A stretch of DNA of 64,000 nucleotides from Colimorpha_A sp900556615 (GTDB taxonomy: Bacteria > Bacillota > Clostridia > Oscillospirales > CAG-272): positions 62,001 to 126,000 of the forward strand of contig CAVBUH010000029.1 in assembly GCA_963598415.1 (NCBI GenBank), written 5' to 3'. Positions 44,148 through 51,310 of this stretch are shown one piece after another. Below the pieces are notes generated by a model. That model had not been told where the DNA came from and searched no databases. It saw nothing but the letters and a program-made list of their open reading frames with translations. Positions within the stretch are counted from its first letter, which is position 1. Each line of letters begins with the position of its first letter. Position numbers and translations under genes: made by a program.

Positions 44148-45560
44148 ATGATTAACGAATCACAATACCGTCATATCGGCAGGATAACTCAGGTTATCGG
44201 TCCTGTCGTTGACGTACGTTTTAATGAGGGAGAGCTTCCTAAGCTGCAAAATGCGCTTGAAATCGACAATCACGGTAAAAAACTTGTTGTCGAGGTTTCT
44301 CAGCATATTGGTGATAACGTAGTGCGCTGCATTTCCATGAGCAGCACCGACGGTCTTGTGAGAGGTACTGAAGCTGCAGATACCGGAAGACCGATAAATG
44401 TTCCGGTGGGAGAACAAACACTCGGAAGAATTTTCAATGTCCTCGGAGAACCGGTTGACGAAAAGCCGGCGCCTGTTGACTGTGAGCGTTGGGATATCCA
44501 TCGTGCTCCTCCCTCCTATGAGGAACAGGCTGCCTCGGCAGAAATACTTGAAACCGGAATTAAGGTAATTGATCTCCTTTGTCCTTATTGCAAAGGAGGA
44601 AAGATTGGGCTCTTCGGCGGAGCCGGCGTCGGCAAAACTGTTTTGATCATGGAGCTTATCAACAATATCGCAACACAGCATGGGGGAATCTCGGTATTTA
44701 CAGGAGTCGGTGAGCGAACAAGAGAAGGAAACGATCTCTACAATGAAATGAAGGAATCGGGCGTACTTGCTAAAACCGCACTTGTTTACGGTCAGATGAA
44801 TGAGCCCCCCGGAGCACGAATGAGGGTAGGATTATCCGGTCTTACTATGGCTGAGTATTTTCGTGATAAAGAAGGTCAAGATGTTCTGTTCTTCATCGAC
44901 AATATCTTCCGTTTCACACAGGCGGGAAGCGAAGTTTCGGCGCTTCTCGGAAGAATGCCCTCTGCTGTCGGATATCAGCCGACGCTTGCAACGGAAATGG
45001 GTGCGCTTCAGGAAAGGATTACCTCTACGAAGCGAGGCTCAATCACCTCGGTACAGGCAGTCTATGTCCCTGCCGACGACCTCACCGATCCGGCTCCCGC
45101 TACAACCTTTGCCCATCTTGACGCGACAACCGTTTTAAGCCGCGGCATCGCTTCACAGGGAATCTATCCCGCCGTCGATCCTCTTAACTCAACAAGCCGT
45201 ATTCTCTCACCCGATATAGTCGGTGCCGAGCACTATCGGGTTGCAAAAGAGGTACAGAGACTTCTTCAAAGATATAATGAGCTTCAGGACATCATTGCTA
45301 TTATGGGTATGGATGAATTGAGTGAAGAAGACAAGCTGATCGTCTCAAGAGCACGTAAGGTACAAAAATTCCTATCGCAAGCGCTTCATGTTTCTGAGCA
45401 GTATAACGGTTTCCCAGGACAGTATGTACCCTTAAACGAGACCATCCGGAGCTTTGCAGAGATAATAGACGGAAAACACGACGATCTGCCCGAGTCGGTA
45501 TTTCTATATGTCGGTTCGATTGATGAAGCAATAGAAAAGGCGAAAAATCCGGAAAAATAA
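44148..45560 (+). CDS. atpD: ATP synthase F1 subunit beta
   Basis: This 470-residue protein is the catalytic subunit. The P-loop is GGAGVGKT at residues 157-164, followed by the catalytic GERTREGND, then ALVYGQMNEPPGARMRV and the DELSEEDK motif. Every landmark of an active beta subunit is present. It follows atpG by 18 bp, after the gamma stop. Confidence 0.97.
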   Translation: MINESQYRHIGRITQVIGPVVDVRFNEGELPKLQNALEIDNHGKKLVVEVSQHIGDNVVRCISMSSTDGLVRGTEAADTGRPINVPVGEQTLGRIFNVLGEPVDEKPAPVDCERWDIHRAPPSYEEQAASAEILETGIKVIDLLCPYCKGGKIGLFGGAGVGKTVLIMELINNIATQHGGISVFTGVGERTREGNDLYNEMKESGVLAKTALVYGQMNEPPGARMRVGLSGLTMAEYFRDKEGQDVLFFIDNIFRFTQAGSEVSALLGRMPSAVGYQPTLATEMGALQERITSTKRGSITSVQAVYVPADDLTDPAPATTFAHLDATTVLSRGIASQGIYPAVDPLNSTSRILSPDIVGAEHYRVAKEVQRLLQRYNELQDIIAIMGMDELSEEDKLIVSRARKVQKFLSQALHVSEQYNGFPGQYVPLNETIRSFAEIIDGKHDDLPESVFLYVGSIDEAIEKAKNPEK

Positions 45561-45676
45561 AAAATTTAGCTTTTACTTTTACATCAAAATCTTTCCCTAT
45601 TTTTACCCATGGGAATACGCCGTTAAATTCAGTCAGAAAGGAAGCTTTGCCAATCGGCAATGCATGGAAACTCTAT

Positions 45677-45940
45677 ATGCAGGAATATCATCTTAAGATA
45701 TCTACTCCTTCAGGCACAGTTTATGACGGTATGGCGTTTTTCCTGTCGGTACGAGGCATATCGGGAGATCTTGCCATCCTTGCAGGACATATTCCGTTTG
45801 TAACAGGAATAAAAAAATGTCTCTGTAAAATACGGTGCTCGGACGAAACGGAAAAAAGCGCAGAATGTGACGGAGGTCTTTTGACAGTAGGAAAAGATAT
45901 TGTTCATGTTCTTACGTCAGGCTTCAAGTGGTTGGATTAA
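45677..45940 (+). CDS. atpC: ATP synthase F1 subunit epsilon, short form
   Basis: This protein of about 87 residues corresponds to the N-terminal beta-barrel of epsilon only (YHLKISTPSGTVYDG, VRGISGDLAILAGHIPFV, AECDGGLLTVGKDIVHVLT). The C-terminal helical hairpin that inhibits ATP hydrolysis and makes most homologues about 130-140 residues long is missing. A terminator follows 30 bp later, and no continuation in another frame is evident. I chose the ATG at 45677. A TTG at 45647 with AAGGAAG close by would add ten residues. Confidence 0.88.
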   Translation: MQEYHLKISTPSGTVYDGMAFFLSVRGISGDLAILAGHIPFVTGIKKCLCKIRCSDETEKSAECDGGLLTVGKDIVHVLTSGFKWLD

Positions 45941-45970
45941 TATCTCAAATCCATGCATTAACACTAAATT

Positions 45971-46016
45971 AAAAATAAACGGCGGCGAGGGTTCAATCCT
46001 GCCGCCGTTTATTTTT
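45971..46016. terminator. Bidirectional terminator after the ATP synthase operon
   Basis: AAAAATAAACGGCGGC (45971-45986) and GCCGCCGTTTATTTTT (46001-46016) form a 16-bp stem flanked by A and T runs. It serves both atpC and the converging peptidase gene. Confidence 0.85.
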
Positions 46017-46019
46017 ATA

Positions 46020-47237
46020 CTATCCTATGATTTCAACATATGATATTGAGGTATATTCATTGGAAAAAATATCACAGCCGATATATTGATCCGGAATAAC
46101 AGCAACTGCTTGCATCCCCATGGAATCATATGATGCTTCCAGCGTTTCACCGTCAATTTCAGCGATTTTCCCTGTTAAAGGATCAAGATACCTGTAAATA
46201 TTGCCAACGCCATTTTCATCCGGCGTGACTCCGCACAGAACCACACAGTGCTGCTTAAGCGGATAAAGGAAGGTTTGTGTCTTATCGTAGCTTTGCCACT
46301 GATAGTATTCGTCAGCCGGTTTAAAATCGCTCGTTATCCAAATTGCCACCGGAATATCCATACACAGATAATTTATAAAGCCTGAAATTTCAGTACCTGT
46401 AAGATTCACCGCTGAATATTTTTTCCTTAACTCCGTAGGTATATTATTGACTCCTTTTACAATGACCGGTGACCAGCACCCCCATCCTCCCTGCCCCGCA
46501 TCGGGATTTCCGGCATAAAATTCCTTTGGATCCGGACCGTACATACACCCAAAAGAAATACGAACATCGGATTTTGGCAGATATTTTTCCACAAAATCCG
46601 ACAGAGAGACATGAATTCCTGCCGTATTCAGCATCGAAACCGCAGAAGCAGCTTCGCATCCGTTGGGATAATCCGGAAGCTGGCAAACAGAAGATACCTT
46701 AACATCAGCTATTCTCAAAACAAGCTTAATTGCTCTGCTGATCACATAAAATAAATCCGTATCAATTCCATAATCTTCACATATTGATAAAGAAAGAGCA
46801 TCAACAAGCTCGTCCTTATCAGAGGCTTTAGCAATATTCCATAGATCACTGATATATTTTTCAAAATCGCATTCGGTAACATTCCGTAAATCGGTCTCAG
46901 TGTTATTCCCTTCCGCTATACATATATCGTAAAAAGCCTGAGAAAAGTAAAGATTGAGCTGCATACAATAATTATATGGATCGGCACCACCTAAATATTT
47001 ATTGTACTCCGAAGAATTTTTATTTTTTGCAACTGCGTAATTGTTTGAAAAGATAATATTTTTCGAAAAAAGATTTTTTCTGAGTTTTGTAATATATAAA
47101 TATCCAAGAAAAAATCCTCCCAATATAGCAAGGGCAAGTCCGATACTCAAGATGGTATTAATAATTAGTAAACGTTTTTTTCTAAATCGTATTTTGGGTT
47201 TTCTTACTGTGAGCCGATTCATTATTATTATAACCAT
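46020..47237 (-). CDS. Membrane-anchored C39-like cysteine peptidase
   Basis: This protein of about 405 residues has a hydrophobic anchor near residues 25-47 (LLIINTILSIGLALAILGGFF). An outer domain of unknown type follows, then a C39-type papain-fold domain. The presumed catalytic cysteine is C194 in PNGCEAASAVSML, the histidine is H330 in KQHCVVLCG and the aspartate is D352 in RYLDPLTG. Proteins with this peptidase_C39_2 pattern are common, secreted or anchored in Firmicutes, and their substrates are mostly unknown. The start is uncertain: ATG at 47237 lies very close to AAAGG, and ATG at 47222 is rather far. A TTG at 47306 would begin inside a terminator hairpin and is unlikely. Confidence 0.7.
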   Translation of the reverse strand: MVIIIMNRLTVRKPKIRFRKKRLLIINTILSIGLALAILGGFFLGYLYITKLRKNLFSKNIIFSNNYAVAKNKNSSEYNKYLGGADPYNYCMQLNLYFSQAFYDICIAEGNNTETDLRNVTECDFEKYISDLWNIAKASDKDELVDALSLSICEDYGIDTDLFYVISRAIKLVLRIADVKVSSVCQLPDYPNGCEAASAVSMLNTAGIHVSLSDFVEKYLPKSDVRISFGCMYGPDPKEFYAGNPDAGQGGWGCWSPVIVKGVNNIPTELRKKYSAVNLTGTEISGFINYLCMDIPVAIWITSDFKPADEYYQWQSYDKTQTFLYPLKQHCVVLCGVTPDENGVGNIYRYLDPLTGKIAEIDGETLEASYDSMGMQAVAVIPDQYIGCDIFSNEYTSISYVEIIG

Positions 47238-47281
47238 ACCTTTCTGCCAAACCACAAGCTTTTGTGACGGTCTCAGCTTGC

Positions 47282-47305
47282 AAAAATGACGGTTATAAAC
47301 CGTCA
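47282..47305 (-). terminator. Minus-strand hairpin terminator
   Basis: TGACGGTT (47287-47294) and AACCGTCA (47298-47305) form a perfect stem with a three-base loop. On the minus strand five U residues follow. It would isolate the peptidase gene from transcription coming from the VOC gene. Confidence 0.65.
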
Positions 47306-47646
47306 AGGTACATATTTTTGCCGTTTGAAAAATTTATTTTCAAACTTGCCTCCTGCTATCGTTTATGTTTGCTGAATGGTCTCAAATACATTCGCGCTTA
47401 GCAGTGCCTCCCATTTGTCGGGACACCCAAAAGCGAATCGAGTGTTTTGGAGCGCCCTCATTCGGTTTTGGCTTTTCAGAATCTAAACCGCAAATTTCAA
47501 CCGCCAAACCCGACTTTACAGAGCTTTGCACGTCAGTACAGCAGCGCCGTTCAGCTTCTATTAAGAAATCGCTGAATCAATCGGTTATCCAGCCAGATTT
47601 TCGAGATGATTTTTGAACGGCAAGGTAAAAAACGCAGGATAATTAT
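47306..47646. other. Gene-free stretch with a short palindrome
   Basis: These 341 bp contain the palindrome GTTTGAAAAatttaTTTTCAAAC near 47320-47345 and otherwise nothing recognised. It may be an eroded gene or repeat, but no frame supports this. Confidence 0.3.
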
Positions 47647-48087
47647 TTACCGCATACACGCATTTACGAATTTCATTGGAACATCCATTCGCTCTGCTAC
47701 CTGTTTTGGTGTCATACCGCTATTCAGAAATCGTTTACAAACTACCTTCATGTTTTCGCCAATCTCAATGATATGCTTATCAGGGTCATAAATTCTAACC
47801 ACTCTCTGCCCCCATGAATGTTCTTTGATAGGATGAACGTAGTCCACATCACATTTTTTCAGTCTATCAGTGAATTTATCAAAGTTATCCTCTTCAAAAT
47901 ACACCTCTGAACTATTGCTACCAAATGATACATTATCTGTACCAATAAATTCTTGCCACGTTTCAAGTGTTTGCAGCGCCAAGCCACCCGTTAAAGTCTT
48001 ATTTGCACCAAAATCCATAATTACGTGAAGTCCAAACACTTTTTTATAAAAGTCTACAGACTTATCGATATCTGTTACCACCAGCAT
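47647..48087 (-). CDS. VOC (glyoxalase/bleomycin resistance) family protein, possibly frameshifted at its start
   Basis: This protein of about 146 residues has the betaalphabetabetabeta fold pattern of VOC proteins: VTDIDKSVDFYKKVFGL at the start, YFEEDNFDKFTDRLKK, and VVRIYDPDKHIIEIGE at the end of the domain. A C-terminal tail of about 30 residues (MTPKQVAERMDVPMKFVNACM) resembles a small helix-turn-helix. The ATG at 48087 has no ribosome site. An ATG at 48104 with GGAGG 8 nt upstream is one base out of frame. Relatives often begin MKFKNPMLVVTDID, so one A or T may have been lost between 48088 and 48104. The substrate is unknown. Confidence 0.65.
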   Translation of the reverse strand: MLVVTDIDKSVDFYKKVFGLHVIMDFGANKTLTGGLALQTLETWQEFIGTDNVSFGSNSSEVYFEEDNFDKFTDRLKKCDVDYVHPIKEHSWGQRVVRIYDPDKHIIEIGENMKVVCKRFLNSGMTPKQVAERMDVPMKFVNACMR

Positions 48088-48240
48088 CGGATTTTAATTT
48101 TCATCAATTCAGCCTCCGTCAAATTTTGATTTATCGTTTTCTCTTAGTCTATCATATCCGACTGTCAATTTCGATGAATGATGAAATCGACGGAGGTTTT
48201 TTCATCAACACAAAAGGTAAAAAGGACAACATTAGTTATC

Positions 48241-48272
48241 ACCGGCTGCCTCGTATTACTTCGGCAGCCGGT
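48241..48272. terminator. Hairpin after tldE
   Basis: ACCGGCTGCC (48241-48250) and GGCAGCCGGT (48263-48272) form a perfect 10-bp stem just beyond the stop of the minus-strand tldE gene. The T tract is better on the plus strand. Confidence 0.55.
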
Positions 48273-48287
48273 TTCACAAATTTTTCT

Positions 48288-49586
48288 TTATTTACCCGAT
48301 ATTGTGATACCCTCAAATGCGGCATAAGGAAGCACCGACATTCCGTCGCAAATTTCATCATCAGATATTGCAAAAACATGATTCATCATTTCGGCAAGGT
48401 TTCCGCTTATCATTGTTTCGGAAAGGGCACCGGTAATTTTCCCGTCTTCAATAAGGAAGCTGTTCTTGGCTACTCCGGAAAAATCACCGTTTGATGAAGG
48501 CTGTCCGCCCGAAAAACGACCTACAACAATTCCCTTTTGAACGGAGGATATAATATCCTCCAGCTTTTTGTTTCCTTTTTTCATCACAATATTACCGGAA
48601 GAGTTAAGGGAACGTGGAAATCCGGTCTTATTCGCAACATACTGCGATATCATAAAGCTTTGAAGAACTCCGTTCTTGATGATATCATAGTTCTGTGCCG
48701 CGTATCCGTCAGAGGTAACTCTTTCTCCGCAAATGATTCTTTCATCAAGAGGCGCTGCCGAAATTGTTATCGACTCATCGGCAATCTTTTCTCCGAGTTT
48801 GTTTTTCCACGGACTTGTTCCTTCCAGAAGTCCGCCTTCTCCCGCAAAGCTGCCAAGAGCATAAGAAAGAAATTCAGAAAGGCAGCTTGGAGGAAGAAGC
48901 ATGACACCTTCAAATTTCTCTCCGAGTCCGCGAGTTTTTATCTGTTTTTCAATATCGGAAAGATCCTTTGCTATCGTTCCGCACTCAATAAACGGTTTAT
49001 CCAAATTGTCGGTAATCACACCGGAACCGTAGAAAGAGGAAGCAAGCTCTCCTTCGTGCGCGCTGAACATCAAGCTGATTTCATATTTACCGCAATGCTC
49101 CGGAAAAACAACTCCGTTTGAATTTGCGTGAACGGAACTGATTTCTTTATGAGAAACAATCATCTGCTCCATAATTATTTTCGGAAATTGCTCCGAGATA
49201 TTCTCCATCAGCTCGCGGCATCTCGCAAAAAGCTTATCCAGGTCCGGTGTAATGACACCATACCTATAGCTTTCGTTATTCTCCAAAGGCGCAATATCCC
49301 ATGCATGATCCTCTACAGAGGAAATTGCTGTATCAAGACAGCTTTTCGCCAGTTCCCTTATGGTTTCCGAATCGTATCTGTTCTGTCTCACGGTTCCCTT
49401 CTTTCCGTCTTTAATGGCGGTCAGAATAAGATGCTTGTCAAATAGAGTTCTGAAAAGACTGAATTTCCCTCCGTCAACATTAAATTCGTGCGTTACGCTG
49501 AAGCCCGCATCGCATTTTGCCTTATCAGCACCCTCGTCTTTTAGAGCTTTAAGCGCTTCAGCGGCTATATTAATTAAATTATCCAT
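48288..49586 (-). CDS. pmbA: TldE/PmbA family metalloprotease partner subunit
   Basis: This protein of about 432 residues belongs to the TldD/TldE fold and is the E (PmbA) subunit, which has no zinc site itself. Landmarks are LLPPSCLSEFLSYALGSFAG, the glycine-rich SGNIVMKKGNKKLEDI, and GRFSGGQPSSNGDFSGVAKN near the end. TldD and TldE form a heterodimer that degrades unfolded peptides and in some species trims leaders of ribosomal peptide antibiotics. I chose the ATG at 49586 (MDNLIN). A TTG at 49607 is possible. tldD lies immediately upstream. Confidence 0.92.
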   Translation of the reverse strand: MDNLINIAAEALKALKDEGADKAKCDAGFSVTHEFNVDGGKFSLFRTLFDKHLILTAIKDGKKGTVRQNRYDSETIRELAKSCLDTAISSVEDHAWDIAPLENNESYRYGVITPDLDKLFARCRELMENISEQFPKIIMEQMIVSHKEISSVHANSNGVVFPEHCGKYEISLMFSAHEGELASSFYGSGVITDNLDKPFIECGTIAKDLSDIEKQIKTRGLGEKFEGVMLLPPSCLSEFLSYALGSFAGEGGLLEGTSPWKNKLGEKIADESITISAAPLDERIICGERVTSDGYAAQNYDIIKNGVLQSFMISQYVANKTGFPRSLNSSGNIVMKKGNKKLEDIISSVQKGIVVGRFSGGQPSSNGDFSGVAKNSFLIEDGKITGALSETMISGNLAEMMNHVFAISDDEICDGMSVLPYAAFEGITISGK

Positions 49587-49630
49587 GAATAAATCCAAGC
49601 CTTTCAATAAATTTAAATCCGTGAAACGGA

Positions 49631-51016
49631 TTATTTTCCGCCTATGGTAACCTTACAGCGAAGCGCAGGACCGCCCATTCCCACCGGCATAGGCTGCTTT
49701 TTGCCGCAGACACCCGAGCTTGCCCAAATAAGCTCGTCAGAGACCATATCAACGGTTTTCAACATTTCAAAAGCGACGCCGGAAATAGTAGTATCAAGCA
49801 AAGCCCTTCCAAGCTTACCGTTCTTTATCTCATAACCGCCGGTTACACCGAACATAAACTCTCCGGTAGTATCTGCCTGACCGTTATTGGTGTCAAGAAA
49901 GTAATAGCCGTCGTCAACCGACGCAATCATTTCCTCAAGCTTGGAGGTTCCGGGAAGTATTGCCGTATTTCTCATTCTGATGAGCGGTTCGTCCGAGAAA
50001 AGATAAGCCCTTGCATTTCCGGTAGGCATCATGCCGAAATGTTCTGCCGTCTCGCGGCTGTTCATATATCCGGTCAGTATACCGTCTCTGATCAAGACGG
50101 CGTCTTCCGTTTTTGTACCTTCATCATCGGCATATATCGGAAGCGGAACCGGTTTTCCGAAAGCGGTATGTGCATAGTCAATCATAGTGACAAGCTCCGA
50201 TGCCACTCTTTTTCCAAGAGAATGAGCTGCTACGGATCCGCCGAGCACCAGGTCTGCCTCAACCGTATGCCCCACCGCTTCGTGAGCAAGCATACCGGAA
50301 AGAATTCCGCCGAGAATTACGGTTTTCTCTCCCGCCTCAGGGTAAACGCCCTCGCATTTTTCCTTTATTCTTATATAAAGTCTATCAATTTTTTCAAAAC
50401 AATCTGAGGGTTTTAAAAAATTGCGATCAAAAGTATCCCCGCCTCCGAATACGTCATACATCTCAACCGGAGTACCGTCAGGAGTCTGTGCGGTAAGAAA
50501 TACATATACATAGCTTCTCGGCATAACCGAATGAGAATCAAACCCATTTGATACGGCAATCAGCTTTTCCATCGAATCTGCCCTTACAGAAACCGCCCGG
50601 CTCAAAAGATCGGGATATTTATCTTTAATGTAATCGTCGATTTCCATAGCAAAATCGATATATGTTTTTTGCTCTACATCGGTCAAATCATAAATCGTGC
50701 GGCTTGCTCCGTCTGAAAGAGAAGGTAAGGCGCCTTTATTTTTGCCCGCATGTGTCGCCATAAAAGCGGCATTCTCAGACGCAGCTTTCAGAACGGCATC
50801 CACTGCGGAATCAGAATATTCGGCGGTAGAAGAAAAGCCGTATACGCCGTTTGAATAAACTCTGCAGGAAACCCCGGTGTTCTCATTTCTTACATTTGCA
50901 ACAAGGCTTCCGTTAAGAATTGTTACGCCTCGGGTGAGATTTTTCTGCGCGCGCAGTTCCGTATTGACTCCGCTGCTGAAAAGGTGCTTCTTCCCGGTGA
51001 CAATATCGTTTAACAT
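49631..51016 (-). CDS. tldD: TldD family zinc metalloprotease
   Basis: This 461-residue protein is the catalytic subunit of the TldD/TldE heterodimer. The zinc motif HEAVGH is present in GMLAHEAVGHTVEADL, and the glycine-rich end (GGPALRCKVTIGGK) is typical. GGAG precedes the ATG, and tldE follows 44 bp after the stop. The target peptide is not evident: no precursor-like small gene or lantibiotic enzyme lies nearby, so a housekeeping peptide-degrading role is the default. Confidence 0.93.
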   Translation of the reverse strand: MLNDIVTGKKHLFSSGVNTELRAQKNLTRGVTILNGSLVANVRNENTGVSCRVYSNGVYGFSSTAEYSDSAVDAVLKAASENAAFMATHAGKNKGALPSLSDGASRTIYDLTDVEQKTYIDFAMEIDDYIKDKYPDLLSRAVSVRADSMEKLIAVSNGFDSHSVMPRSYVYVFLTAQTPDGTPVEMYDVFGGGDTFDRNFLKPSDCFEKIDRLYIRIKEKCEGVYPEAGEKTVILGGILSGMLAHEAVGHTVEADLVLGGSVAAHSLGKRVASELVTMIDYAHTAFGKPVPLPIYADDEGTKTEDAVLIRDGILTGYMNSRETAEHFGMMPTGNARAYLFSDEPLIRMRNTAILPGTSKLEEMIASVDDGYYFLDTNNGQADTTGEFMFGVTGGYEIKNGKLGRALLDTTISGVAFEMLKTVDMVSDELIWASSGVCGKKQPMPVGMGGPALRCKVTIGGK

Positions 51017-51119
51017 AGTTCCACTCCTATCTTGTCCGATAAACGGAATTATAAATTTATTGTAGCACTTTTGGGAGATGTTGTCAACTTAAATATTGGC
51101 ATTTACTCTGAGAAAAACT

Positions 51120-51297
51120 TTAAGGCACTACCACCGGGTTCATGGCTTGCGCTTTGAGGATGCATATGCGGAGGTATTCCCGTCATACTTTACAAATTTT
51201 GCCGACAAAAGGGTCACCCTTGCCTTCTCAATTCGTATCGCTGACGAAAAATATGACTTAGCACCTGCACCATCAGAACCCGGCGGTATTGCCTTAA
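51120..51297 (-). repeat. Family-1 miniature repeat, copy E
   Basis: The ends are TTAAGGCACTACCACCGG and CGGCGGTATTGCCTTAA. On the minus strand the family core is recognisable but diverged (GTCAGCGATACGAATTGAG, AAGGCAAGGGTGACCC). It begins 14 bp after the stop of the anti-sigma-like gene. Confidence 0.7.
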
Positions 51298-51310
51298 TAG
51301 CATGAGCTTA

